Position numbers and translations under genes: made by a program | In this document: positions 48,441 through 60,792 of the stretch, piece after piece | Position numbering within the stretch: the first letter of the stretch is position 1 | Layout: the number at the start of each line of letters is the position of its first letter | The notes under the pieces: model-generated | What the model was told of the DNA's origin: nothing | Database searches by the model: none | Seen by the model: only the letters and a program-made list of their open reading frames with translations | Assembly: GCA_026419785.1 (NCBI GenBank) | Contig: JAODTK010003132.1 | Location: forward strand, 124,001 to 188,000 | Direction of reading: 5' to 3' | Length of the DNA stretch: 64,000 bases | Source: Sclerodactyla briareus | Lineage: Eukaryota; Echinodermata; Holothuroidea; Dendrochirotida; Sclerodactylidae

Positions 48441-48884
48441 AGTCCCGATAATTTTTATTCAATTACATAAAATCACTGAAGGTCTTAAGTGTATCCAATA
48501 ATTGACAGATTTGTTAGCAATAATACAGTCTACTGCATTGCCACAGTCATTGGCATACATGGTCCTCTCCACAAATGTGAGTACTTCTCGATTGGCAATA
48601 TTTTGGTATAAACAAGTTGATTAAATAACGAATGCGGGGATATACACTTCAGGCGGTTTACCCGCCGACATTTTCTATTTTATTTTAAGGTCGTCGACTA
48701 CGACACTTATAGTGGATTAATGCCTCAATTATGACTCCCACAATTATGATAACCATAGGTGGCATGGAACACTTTCTTTCCAGTTGGAACTGGAACTAAG
48801 GCTAAGGGCAAACATTTCTTTGCTAAAATCCCCCAAAGTGGTCGGACGATCACAGAAACATTGTCTCATTAGCCTAAAGCGAAG
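48441..48884. other. Unrecognised DNA
   Basis: No feature was seen beyond possible weak continuation of the preceding array. Confidence 0.35.
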
Positions 48885-49127
48885 CTAAAGGGCCCCACTG
48901 CGCGCAAAGCGCGCAAAAAATCACGAGTTTTTCGGCATCCCTTTTTTGTCAATTAGCCTCTTATCTATATACCTGAAATTTCCCCGCCTCTACCTTGCTG
49001 GGTTTGTGTCGTTTCCGTCCTTCCTGGCCGAATGTCAATTGCAACAAAAAAAAAAAAAAAAAAAAATCGGCATCAGCGGGGGCCATTCTGCCCAATTGCC
49101 CCCCTCCCCCTAAATCCGGGCCACTGA
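48885..49127 (-). mobile_element. hAT-like element fragment
   Basis: Read on the minus strand from 49127 it starts CAGTGGCCCGGATTTAGGGG, then a G-rich stretch and a ~23-base A/T homopolymer (49047-49069). It runs down to a GCGCGC-TTT-GCGCGC palindrome at 48901-48915. G-rich subterminal DNA plus CG palindromes match the style of the 8.26 kb element. The partner TIR was not found. Confidence 0.45.
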
Positions 49128-49299
49128 CTTCAAGTAATCTATCCAGTTCAATTAAGTGTGTGGATTGTAGCCTCATGATAAGACTAGAACCCTATTGTTT
49201 TTGGTATCAGGCAAGGTCATCAGGTCACCATAGGACAATCTTATATCTCGCAACGATTCATTGCAGAGTGAGAACAATCAATAATACCAATCAAAACAT

Positions 49300-50200
49300 A
49301 TTTCCCCCAGTGAAGACATAAACCAATTCTTGATTGTCATTTTATTGTTATTCCTGATATGTTTGAGTATTGGACTAAGCACACTGCAAATATTTCCCCT
49401 AGACAATGACAGTACCAATTTCTTGAATTGTCATTTTATTATTAGCCCCAAGTGACCAGCCTATGTGTACCGCCTCCTGACCATGTAGTGATGTTGCTAC
49501 GGTGGGGTGGCAATTTTGGTCTTGCAACTCAACCCACTCACCCCCTCCCTGCCCACCCCCCCCACCCCCACCCCCCTCCCTCCCCCCCCCCCCCCCCTCC
49601 AAGGTTTTCATAGGCAGCTTATGGAAATTTAAAAATGTAGCCCTTTTTGGAGCCTGCATCACTGCATTTATTGACAATTCCTAATTGCAAAGAGCAACGC
49701 CTCTTCTTGCGTATCCCTCCCTCATTTAGTGTTACATTTCGACCACACAAAGTGTTTGTTGCCCATTTCATAAAATCTGGGTTGCTTCCATTCCCCCCTC
49801 CCCTGCCCCCTTCCCAATACAAGTATTCCCCCAGTGAGACGTACTAAATCTTCAATTGCCATTTGATTATTATTCCTGATTGTCTGACTTTTGGACTATC
49901 ACCAGTGATCAGCCTATGTATGTATTTATATGTATGTCTTTATGTACCTTCCTGATCAGTAGTGGTCAGTTTGCGATGGGTGGCGCGGTAATTGTCAGGC
50001 AGATACGCCTCTTTCTTACATCCCAACCTCCCCCCCCCCCAGGTTTTCATAGGCAGCCTATGAAAATTGCCAAAATGAGGCCCGATTTGAAGCCTGCAAT
50101 CACTGTCATTCATTTGACAAATTCCTATTGCAATCAGATACTTTTCTCTTCCTTTCTTGGCGTAATACTTCTATACATATATGGATATCGGATTGGAGGG
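49300..50200 (+). repeat. Tandem array, ~440 bp unit
   Basis: CCCCCAGTGA starts units at 49307 and 49829. GTGA-CAGCCTATGT occurs at 49450 and 49905, and AGGTTTTCATAGGCAGC at 49601 and 50041 (440 bp apart), each preceded by a long C run and followed by a GCCTGCA-TCACTG block and GACAA-TTCCT. An additional partial unit start is at 49400. Poly-Pro and poly-Gly frames across the C runs are artefacts. Confidence 0.75.
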
Positions 50201-50890
50201 GTAGACAACTGGCAATTTCTTCCATAGCCGTATATTATATTTACTCGAGGGGAGATTGCCATTTGTTCTTTAACATTAATGAAACTGTGATATGAACCTT
50301 CAAATTCCCTTTAACTATTTCTTACAGCAGAAATGCACCCAGGAAATGTCTCTGCTGAATTCATTTAGAACACCTATGTAACCCAGCCATTATCCTCTTC
50401 AACCACGGTCTGCATTGTTTGTGTATACTAAATAAGCCTTCAGTTTGACTGGTCACCTTCCAATCCTCAAAAGGATTTATCTCTCAAGCTGTGTGTGTTG
50501 AACTGCCACAGACGTGAGAAGTACACAAAACACATAAGAACTTTAGACTGCCGCTCAAAGACAATTCAGTGTGGAAATGGGTACCCTGGCACGGGCAATC
50601 TCAGAGGATTGAGATGGGGTAATCCATTATCTCTGTGTGCATCATCAGTCCCACTGATTATCTGTTGGTTTAGCACTTCCTACTGGGAATGCGAAAGCAC
50701 ACTTCCAGGTTGTGAATGACTTTACAGGCAGGACTGACAATTGGTTTATTACCTGTGAGTCATATCCAAGCCTAATGATGGGATAACCTGGGTGTGTGTA
50801 GAAGCATAGTTGTGAGGATAGAAGAAATCAGGGTCAAGGAACTTCTGACGTACGGAAGGGCACAACTTTGTGCATTTTTTGCTAATGGAG
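50201..50890. other. Unrecognised DNA
   Basis: Open frame 50495-50719 has no recognisable domain. Nothing else was seen. Confidence 0.4.
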
Positions 50891-50891
50891 C

Positions 50892-50968
50892 AAAAAAAGT
50901 GAGGGCATTGACCACCCCGTACCCATGGCAAAAAGTGAGGGCATTACGTTCCTGTAGCCCAGGCAAAT
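50892..50968 (+). repeat. 39-bp tandem duplication
   Basis: GCAAAAAAAGTGAGGGCATT and GCAAAAAGTGAGGGCATTAC begin two adjacent ~39 bp units whose second halves are diverged. Confidence 0.6.
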
Positions 50969-53900
50969 GGTCAGGGGTTCACGTCTATAAATATCTCTCT
51001 TCTTTCCCAGTCTCTCTATCTGGTTGACTGTTCCATGATGTGACTATTTGGAAAAGTGATTGCCAGGATCATAACATGTTAAACAATTTTGGGCCAGAAG
51101 TCAAACTGGATCAACATTACCTGACCCCCATAATTCAGAAATGTCTCAGGATGGGCTATATATACTAGAAATTACAAAGATCTTGTCGGTTCTATTCTCT
51201 TATCTATTTTATTTTATCGTGCCGGATCCAGATATAATGTGTTATGGGAGGTTCTGCATGGGGTGGGTCCTATAGAGAGACTTCCGACTCCTCACCCCAC
51301 CAATGGTAGGAGAGAATATGTGATTTGAAAGCCTTGTGAAAAGTTTGACCCTAAAAATACATACGACTTTGATGCCTGGTAAATGGCTATTGATACATAG
51401 TAGTCTGAACAGTTATGGCACTTGTCATTACATGACGCCACCCCTTTGTACCCAAGACAAGGTGAGTCAGTGCACTTCACAAACTGATTCACCCCTCAGT
51501 CACTTGTGCCTTAAAAATAATGAACATTGATACACCCACAGTCACTTTGAAGACCATCACAAGACTACTCTGCGTACAATTGAAACGATTGACTGGCAAT
51601 GACCTACCCCTCGGTCACATTATTGATTAACGAAATATGGTACAATGACTCTAAGCTGTGAGACACCATGCTATTGACACTGACTGTAACCTACATGACT
51701 CGTTGACCGACCTGTCAGGGTCCTGGAGGGAGCACTTGAGACTTATATAGCCTGTTGCACGTCTCTTTCCCCCACACATATACCCCTAAAAAAGATATTT
51801 TTCACATTTGTTATGATGTTGTCGTCCGAATCAAAGAACTGCCACTACTTCATTCAATTCTCTCTCTTTGCACACACCAGTCACTTATGAGTCATGAAAT
51901 TTGGCTAAGTGATCCTAATCATTTAAGCCTTGCCTCATCTGCTGACTTAGTGTACGGTCGCTGTGACGTCCCACACTGAATGGAAAAACATTGGACCTTC
52001 GCTGGTTATACTCGTGACTTTTTAGCTTCACTCTTCAAGATATACTTACTTACCACCAGGTTTATTTTTCCGTATTTCATTTCAATTTCCCTCAGAATGG
52101 GACTTTTTGACCTTGTCAAAAAAGCACACGTAATCTCATCTCATGCGCTGAGTAAATATTGCAGGTGAGTGGTTTGGTATCAAGTTGTGTTTGAGTTGGC
52201 AACACCTCTTGCAAGGGTTTGATATAGCCGAGTAAGGGGAACATGGTCCGGAAAACAAGGCCAGTAATCACTACGCAGAGCTGTGTTCTTGTTTTTGCAT
52301 TTTTGGATTGTAAAATTGGTGCTATATTGCCCAATTAGCGTCGTTTCCAACATACACTGACGGAGTCTTCTGAGAGGTTTTTCATACTATTGAGACTCCC
52401 GTCCTTCAAGTCACGCTCACGCTGCAAGTGAAGGAAGTTCCGTTGATTCTTTCTGTCATCAAGCCCGTCCTCGTGTTCCTTGGTTTTTTTTTTTTTGACA
52501 TTTATTCATAGCACAAATTTGGTGTTTCGAAGAAAATCACACGTCCAGGTGGAAGTCGTCTGATAACTTCAAGCTTCTTTTAGATCGGTTTTAGAGGTAA
52601 CCGTGGTGCGAGGCATGGAAAATAAACACTTGTTGATTTTTATGGGTCGAGGTTATTCGTGCCGACCTCTATTGTCAAATACTTTTTCAGCTACATATAA
52701 TGTGGCATGGCAGGTAATTATCACAGGTTGTACTGGCAAGCAAGATTGACCTGGATATGGAATCATAATTTATTTTATTTATTTACGTATATGTACCAGT
52801 CTATGCATTCCATGCATTGGGTCCTATGATGTTGCCGCCCGCAGTTATTCCAATGAGCTCTTATAGCCTATATAAAGTTAATAGTGATAATGTGATTGTG
52901 TCAGGTCAGAGAGATATACTGGCTATCCTACTTGTACGAACAGACATCGTGCAATGCAAAACAATATTTCGAACTGACTCTCGCTAAGTAAAACTACTAA
53001 GCTACCAGCACAAGACTTCACATATTCCCCCACCCCCATATTAGGCAACATAACGTCCGAAAAAATTCCGATGCTTTGGTTGTGTTCCCTGCAAAACTCA
53101 TGGTTGCCAGTTTCAGAATATGCCGTAATTATATGCTATAAGAGATCTCGTCTATACCTTCGACTGCTCGAGCTGTTAGATGGTACTCATGGCGCACTTA
53201 AAACCCGTGAAAAGGCTTCCATACATTTAACATGCGCTCGTTCTAATGGGAAAGCTTACCTGGAGTAATTTCTTTCTTGAAAACCTTTCCAGAACAGAAT
53301 AATCTGTGTTACAGCAGTTTGTTCAATACGTTACAAACGTAACCCACGTAGTGAATTTTATATGACGCCTATTACTTTTCCCCTTTGGGAAAATGGAACC
53401 TTACAGATCATTCTCATTACCTATGGAATCATGCTGCCTGTTTCCTTTCTCTTATTCAAGGTAACATTGCAATCTCAAACAAGGGACATTTTCCGCATGG
53501 CAAGCACAGTCCATCCAATAGGCTACTGTCGTAGTCACAACATCAGAACACCGCGATGTGCCTCCGGAGTCGGCTGAACAGAAAATTGTCGCCGCGTTTC
53601 TCCGATTACCTACATGGTCCGACACTATGTCCGTCGACCGATTTCTTCGATCGTGGGGAACATGTTATCTGTACTAATCAGGGAGGCCAATCTATTCTGC
53701 CACGGTAAATAACATCATCCAAGTAATCTACAATGCTCCTAAACTCTGATGCAATAAGTAACTGGTGGCTATTTGGGAATACGCCTTAGTCAGTTAGTTA
53801 CTATTTAAGCTATACGCCCCCAGAGGCACATAAACGTCTCCGTAGATTTGGAAGCCATGCAGTAACGGGGTCGTAAGGTTCCTTCTGCATGTGGTCCAAT

Positions 53901-54217
53901 CGTACAGGGTTCTCCGCTCCCGAAATCCGGGGCAGGATACGGGACATGCAAGAGCCTCTTACGGTTCCACAAAACAATGTTCACACCTTCACGTATAGCT
54001 AGGGTAACCGCAAGAAACACGAGGCTTATGTTTCAAGAACATTGGCGAGTCTAGAGGTTATGATTCCATCAGCCATTCGTTTATCTCGGCACTGTCCAAT
54101 GCAGCCCGAGGTCAGTGGAGGCCTTGGACTGGCATTTGAGTCATGATATCACTGGATAGTGTAGCGAAGTATGAGCCAAATAACCAGCTATACATGACAA
54201 TATATTTCCGGAAATTA
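50969..54217. other. Unrecognised DNA
   Basis: No gene, RNA or clear repeat family was recognised in this 3.2 kb. A T run lies near 52482-52496. Open frames reach about 74 codons and none has a recognisable domain. Confidence 0.45.
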
Positions 54218-54620
54218 GGCTGGGTTTCCATAAATGCGGATGCGGTATGCGGTACGAATGTGAAAAATTGCGAATTCAACGTGAATGTTGATGGGGCCAG
54301 TGTCTGGATTGGCATCTTTAGTTTCCCAAAATAATATTGGTTCCACATAAGCAACAATAATCTGAATGAAGTCAAACCAACACTAAATAAGCAAAATAAG
54401 CACATTACCAAGCGGTATACTAGTGTGCATCAAATCCGCGAATGATTCTATGAAAAATCTCCTAGTTCAAAAAAGCCAATCAAACGACACTCTGCATGGG
54501 CTGCTGCATTTTTATGGTTTTTTTCTCGCATGAACTTTTCCTTTTCTGCACGTTTTCGTAAATATGTGATTTCTACACCTGCATCTCGGCTACCCCATCT
54601 GCATCTATGGAATTTATTAT
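54218..54620 (-). mobile_element. MITE family A, copy 3 (inverted, ~400 bp)
   Basis: The left end TTA|GGCTGGGTTTCCATAAATG continues GCGGATGCGG. The right end reads CCCCATCTGCATCTATGGAA, an inverted match. The inside carries, reverse-complemented, the conserved block of copies 1 and 2: GATTGGC, GGAGATTTTTCATAGAATCA, TTCGCGGATTTGATG (54427-54484). Orientation is opposite to copies 1 and 2, which supports independent insertion. Part of an open frame at 54143-54334 reads through the left end and is not a gene. Confidence 0.82.
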
Positions 54621-54625
54621 CCCTA

Positions 54626-56258
54626 GCGCTCGGTTTTCGTGATGCGCCATCTATGCCACATTAGTGGGGGCAGCATGTGTTAAGTTTGGCCTACTCATAC
54701 TCGTTCTATTTTTTTCAATCACTGATTTGTTGGCCGCTACATATTTGCCTCTAGCTCTCAAACCAAACTGATAGTTTTATTCCGACACTTGTCATTCACG
54801 TAACGCGCTTTTACTCGTGTGAACCTGCTATTTCTGGTGGCATTCCCATTCTCGGCCCAGGCGTTCACGGGCTCATCCCGATGCATCTGGAAAGCCCGTA
54901 GCTGAAGACGGAATAGGTCTTTTTTTTTAAATTCAAGCATGTAGGGGCGCGCGATACGAGTAAATTGCGTCCCCGACCGGTCGAGTCGCCGACAGCTTCA
55001 AGTTTTTTTGTTTTACGACGTGTCTATACGTTCAAACTGTAAATTTAATTGCCCTTATATAGACACCGAAACGATTTCGATTTTCCAAACGTTTCATGGA
55101 GATACTTACTGCGGTTGGGGCGCAAACATTTTACACCTTTTTGTTGCATCCGTGAAAATAAGGTCAAATTTAACTGGGTGTCTTGCCCTAACCCTGTATA
55201 TACCTACAGTGAGTTACATATCAAGTTAATAACGAAACCGTAGTGCTTAATACTCCGATACAAATATTTCCTCAATGTTCATTTCTCATTGGGGCCGGGC
55301 CTTGCCCCCCTGTGGCGACTCCACTGCAGAATGGCTTTGGATTTAGCAACCTTAACCCCCACCAGGGACCGGAAAATGACCCTGTTGTAAGCTCCAAGAC
55401 CAGTCCTTATACATGTGGATCTCAGCTCTCTGATCCATTAAATATTGGCGGATACATTCACAAATCTTTCGTACTTGCGTCCTCTTCATTTCCTTTGCAT
55501 CCATTTCGTTCTATCATCTAGGTCTCACGTATCCATTACCTAATTATGCATCCCATGCATCAACTATACCGTACCGTTGCCATCAACCTCATTTTCTTCT
55601 AGCTCTAATGTTTTCTCCCTAGAGTGTCCCGGAGTAACGAGGCACGGGGCGCCAATTTTACCTCCCCATCCGACAGACGAGAGCAGTAGGTCTCACTCGT
55701 GTATCCATTTCCTTCCCGAGAGAGGAGCGGGGTGATCCCTTTCCCCGTGACAGCGGTGGTATCCAGAATTTTTTCATATATGGGCGCAAAGCATTACTGA
55801 TCTCCGTCCCGAGGAAAGGGCTCTACTTAACTGATCCCCTCTCCTTTAGAAAAAATGTTTGCTTTTGCAGAATGCGCTATATCGGTATATGAGAACTTCT
55901 GATATGAGACGTTTTCCAAGCATTTTTTCCTGTAACGAGATCATCATTTTTGCCCTTTTTTTGATATCCTTGCCGACCTGCACGCGGAATCTATTCAGTC
56001 ACGCCCCCGTGCGTAGTGTGTGTGTGTGTCTGTTGGGTGGGTGGTGACACCCTCTTGTCCAGCTCTCTATCTAAAAGAACGCAAGTATGGATGAAGTTCA
56101 AATTAATTATGTGTTTGGACCTATACAGAGGACCCTTAATTTTGTTTTTAGTCCAGTTTAAGGTCAATTCAAGGTCACTAGAGGCAAAGTTCAGAAAGCT
56201 GTCAGCACGATACACGATTCTAAGGAACGCAGCATGTATCAGTTCAAATTAGGGTTAT
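54626..56258. other. Unrecognised DNA
   Basis: A short GT tract lies at 56015-56034. No gene or repeat family was recognised otherwise. Confidence 0.4.
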
Positions 56259-56269
56259 GTGAGTTGCGC

Positions 56270-56740
56270 TAAGGAGGATGAACCTCTATGTTTCTTGGTG
56301 TTTAGGTCAAGTCATTTAAGGTCACCATGGCAATCCTTATTAGGGGCCTCGGTATCTTGGCAACGGAACAATTCTCTAGAATTCGTAATGGAAAGTTTTG
56401 TTTTCTCTGGCGAACACTCTGGTGACCTACTTTTAACTCATTTGACCTTTTGACCTCGTTTGACCTTTCGACCTGGTGACATTGAGTGTTAATTTCTTGT
56501 AATGAAAACCTAATTCCTCTTGTGAGACAAACTATAGAGTGAATTGGACTAATGTAATACAACAATCCTAATCCTATCACGAGCTATCTCAGAACGCACA
56601 TTTGTGAAAGGTCCAGATCAGCCAAAACCTTGAAATTTTGTTTAACTTTTACGTTTGACCTTGACATCTTGGCAACAAAACATTTTAGAGGTATGTTATT
56701 GTATGAAACTTTTTGTTCTTCTAAGCTGACCTGCATGTAG
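56270..56740 (+). repeat. Diverged TGACCT-rich tandem units (family of 46540-47330)
   Basis: CCTCTATGTTTCTTGGTG, ATCTTGGCAACGGAACAATT (56352) and ATCTTGGCAACAAAACATTT (56667) correspond to the GGCCACGAAACATT blocks at 46.8 and 47.05 kb. AATGGAAAGTTTTGTTTTCT follows, and then TTTGACCTTTTGACCTCG with further TTTGACCT copies (56439-56475), CTGGTGA, and GTGAAAGGTCCAGATCAG. Confidence 0.7.
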
Positions 56741-59711
56741 TTTTCGCTATGCTGGGAAGCCTACATGCCCGTTAAACTTTGAATATTTTGTGTGGCCACC
56801 TGCCACTCAGCAAATTTAAGATGCTTGTGTCAGGATAACAAATATTCGACATAATTGTCCCCGAGTGCCCTCGATATATCCCCCCGCAATGGCGGGGTAT
56901 GTGATACCCAATTTGAGAAAACCGCATCCTCCAGAGTCAAGGTGGTGCCATCCCCAGTATAGTATTAGATTATTACTGTAAATACCTCCGGTATGACTCC
57001 CAATTTTGGTCCCCTTTCATTATACACCAAGTTCCCCGACAACCTGATTATTGTCTTGGTGCACACTGCAGTAATGAATCTAATACCATCGTTCACGTGA
57101 ACCCATGCTGTCGCTATAGTCAACATGGTTTGTGTTATCAACTTTGTACAATCTCAGGTCCCTCTATAACCTGCAAAGTTTACTTGTGTATTGAGCTCAG
57201 TGTAGCCATGCCTATCCTACTCCCAGTGGCCTATTATAAATTTTATGATTTATTTATGGGCATTCTCAACAAAGTAGGCAATCTAAAGTTATTTTAAAAG
57301 AGTCCTACCAGTATGTATATGGCAGAGGGAGGGGGTGGACAGGCTGCTGGCTGACACGGGGCTACAGGTTTTTCACTGGAAGAAAAGCCTGAAATACCGG
57401 GTGGTATAGGTGCCGGCATAACATCCTGTTTGATACCCTTTTTCCCCACAATAGCGGTCCCATGTAAACCCCCTCACCCGCGGGTGACCCATCCCACAAC
57501 CGGGAAACGTACCACTAAACCACCGCCCATCAGACGGTCCTCTGCACCCAATTGCAAACATTGAGTTTGAGCTGAGTTGGGCTCACAACAGAGATGAAAA
57601 CCTTTCTAAAGGCCTCAGTGCAATTCAGCATTTAGATGTCTCCAAACCTGTTTCTGTTAAAGAAAAAAAATCAACATTAATTAGACAAGAGAACAGATAT
57701 CTTTTAACAACGGGTCAATGCATAGAATGACCCGTATTTACTTATCCCTGTCTCAAAAAGATACGGTTCTCATCGTGGAAACCTCTCAAACTCAGACCAC
57801 TATTTGGCATCAAACTGGCTATAATTGAAACTGCCGACTCCTCTACTTGTTGCTTTTAACCACCCCCCCCCCCCCCTGTTGTTGTGTGGTCAGGTCAAAG
57901 CTGATCTGAGGTCAACAGAGTGAGATCCATGTCTGAAATAGCCTATCAACCATACTACCCACAAGCAGGGTCATGGGCTTCTATCTACGGTGGGCAATTG
58001 TCATATCCATTGGTTTCTCCCGAAATGACTTTTGTATGTACTACTGCTACATCCCACTAATTTGCCTAATTAACGCGAAAATATTAATGTTTGTCCTTAT
58101 GTGAACGAACGCCGGATGGGGACTTCATTTGTCCTTGACAAAAAGTCAGGGTCATTTTGAAGTCACGGTGGGTCACATTTGCTTACTTTTCGTGATTCCA
58201 AAACTTTGTCAGGAATTTAATAATCACTTCAGTTTTGGTGAATGGGAGGTAATTTGTTCTTTCTCCCATCAGTAGTAGAAGGAGGAGGACAGTAAAGGGA
58301 AATGATAATATTTGGAATTCCAAGTGTGCGACTATATAGAATAATTAAGTAAATCGACAATATCTAATAAGGGGTATACAAGTTTCTTTTTTGGCCCTTA
58401 TTATCCCTAGCTGTGTCAGCTTATGCACTGAATCACGACACAGTTTGTGTGTCTTGTTCTTTGTTATGACCGTGCCTCTATTCTGACTGGTTATCTAGTC
58501 TGTCTGCGCTGTCAGGCGATGTTAAGTAGCCTCCCTCTGCACTTGCTGGGATATACGCTGTATCAAGGGTAGTCGTCACGAAGGTGGGCGCGAATGAATG
58601 GATCGCTTGAACAGTTCGTGTGAGATTAGTGGGATACATTCGACTTCGCATTCGAAGAGATACCATTGCTACCTGTTTTTCTTTTCTTTCCTTTCTTTCT
58701 TTCATTTCTTCTTCTCCCAATGAACCATATAAAACCTGCTGGTCGATTTGTTACTCGCTATGACTACATTAACAAAAAACTGCAATCTCAGTTGGGGCAA
58801 ACAAGGTTTTTGCGTGCCCCCTTCCTCAAACCCCCTGTGCTACCCACTGCTGCAATTTTCAAAAAATGACAAGGTTTCACAATCCTGTTTTTATTTCGAA
58901 GAGACGGATGTATAAGCGTATGGTCGTGCCACGAAGGCGTCGGTAACGTATCGACCTACTCGAAAACGAGACGTCGAATGGGAAGGACGGGATGGGAAGT
59001 AAAATCGGTGGCATTGTTGCGGTTAGTCCTCAGGCCACCCCACCTCTTTTTGTTTCCACTTTTCCCCTGCTCTCCGCTCGCCTGTTTTCAGCCAACTTCC
59101 CCGATATTTTCAGCTATCCCCCCCCCCCCTCCTCCCACACTATATTTTGCGCTGTTCCGAACTTCGCGAACTCGTTCTTTTCCTCGACCTATACTGTGAT
59201 CGCCGAGATCTGTTGATTCAGTGTGGCGAACATTTGCATTTTTTTCGACGTACGTACGTGTAGGTTACATCTCTTTCGTATGCATGAGGGATAAGGAAAA
59301 TAGTTTCGATATTTAGATTTCAGAGTGATCACACCCCGGATGGATCGAAACCTATTACAAGTACAGTGATAATTTGACTGCAAGTGATAACAATAATAGG
59401 CACAATTTGATATTGTGTCGGAAAATATGATTGCGTCAATTGTTTTCGCGGTCAGGTATATTGTTTTCCCTGACTTGAAGTACTCAACTGAGATTCTCAA
59501 TTTACAGGCCAAGAAAGAGCTGGAATTGTCATACTTCCTTATCGCCAGAACGGCAAACTTGGCAATACTTTCCGCTCGTTATCGGTATCGATTCGTTGTT
59601 ATTGTTTTTTACACGTTTTTTCAACAGTTTTCACTAGAAGAAAGGCATGAAGTGTTGCTGACCGGAACTGTACTCAGTAAGAATGGACAGCTATATTATC
59701 ATGATCATATG
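56741..59711. other. Unrecognised DNA, with GGTCA-bearing fragments and homopolymer tracts
   Basis: It contains GGTCAGGTCAAAGCTG near 57889 and AAAGTCAGGGTCATTTTGAA near 58141, which look like scraps of the GGTCA repeat families. There is a C run near 57862-57876, a pyrimidine-rich tract at 58675-58715 and a C run at 59119-59129. Open frame 59415-59843 runs into the G-rich start of the next element and has no recognisable domain. Confidence 0.4.
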
Positions 59712-60394
59712 CAGTGGCGTACAGAGGGATTTGTCGAGGAGGGGGAGAAGGGGGGGGGGGGAGGAGAGGGGCGTGATATCGAGACCAGGGGAAGTGCGAC
59801 CTCATTTATATCCTCACCCCCCCCCCCCCCTATTGGCAAATAAATGCAATGCAGACACACATTGTTGCAAATTTGGATAAACAACATCTGCAAAACTTCT
59901 ACTGAACAGTAAAACCAGAAAGCCAAAAGGCTTAGTGATTTCTGACTCTTTCCAACAAACCTAGAACCAGACACAAGGACAAATGGGAGATTCCACCAGC
60001 AAACATAACATCTGACAATTTCCCCAACCACCCAATAGGGTTTCTATGCGCTTGATAAGGAGGCTACGCACTAATCCAAGGTTTCAGACTTGACCTCTGG
60101 TGCCCGCAGATGACCTCTGACTGACCTCAAAACAATAAGGATCATGTAATCATCATGAGGAACACACATACCAAGTATTAGCTTCATCCATCCAGTCTAG
60201 TCATCGTGTTTTACAAGCGGGAGTCACATACACACCACACACCATACACACTACACCTACACACACAGACGCATGCACCGGCAACTGTCATAGATTCCTT
60301 TGACCTTCGCAAGGATCAAAAAGTGTTTTTTGTGTCAAACATTTCTTGGTCACATGGGTCGGGGGGGGGGATCTGACCCCTGCGTACGCCACTG
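59712..60394. mobile_element. hAT-like TIR element, 683 bp
   Basis: CAGTGGCGTAC (59712-59722) faces GTACGCCACTG (60384-60394), an 11/11 inverted match, with G-rich DNA just inside both ends (59745-59770 and 60361-60370). No transposase is present. The 8 bp flanks differ. The interior carries a minus-strand copy of the hairpin/GT/GGTCA repeat of 46.3 kb, so the element has either captured it or been hit by it. Confidence 0.7.
60060..60330 (-). repeat. Inverted copy of the 46.3 kb hairpin-GT-GGTCA repeat
   Basis: Reverse-complemented, it reads TTTTTGATCCTTGCGAAGG then TCAAAGGAATC, a GT-rich tract, CCTTATTGTTTTGAGGTCA and GAGGTCATCTG. This is the same order as 46333-46620. Confidence 0.7.
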
Positions 60395-60719
60395 ACCCTG
60401 TGTATAAACCACATGCACCACGTTCCTATAAAACCCGACGAACTTGGATAAAATCAATCAACTATGCACATTTGACCCCCGATGACCTCAAATGACCTCC
60501 ACTTATGTCAGGACCAGTTGTAGTCCATGCACATCCACCACTGTCCACCGAGTTTCGTTCAAATCCAACGCCGTACGGAGTTGGTTATCGTGTACTACAC
60601 AGCGGGGTCGATACGCTACTCCCGGTCAACGATTCAATGTAACTATTCGAGCCTACCCACCTGGTGTATGAAGATACCCCCCCCCCCCCCCCCAATCAGA
60701 AACTAAGTAAGTCCAGAAC

Positions 60720-60792
60720 CATACATACATACATACCTACATACATACATACATACATACATACATACATACATACATACATACATACATCA
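60720..60792. repeat. (CATA)n microsatellite
   Basis: About 72 bp of near-perfect CATA repeats preceded by a 17-base C run at 60677-60693. On the minus strand it follows directly on a GC-richer block at 60800-60930 and could be the simple-repeat tail of a minus-strand retroposon, but no RT motif supports that. Confidence 0.95.

Noticed and set aside
49399-49684. Poly-Pro and poly-Gly frames (also 45523-45873, 59415-60031)
   Set aside because: They come from C/G runs inside repeats, are open on both strands, and are not proteins.
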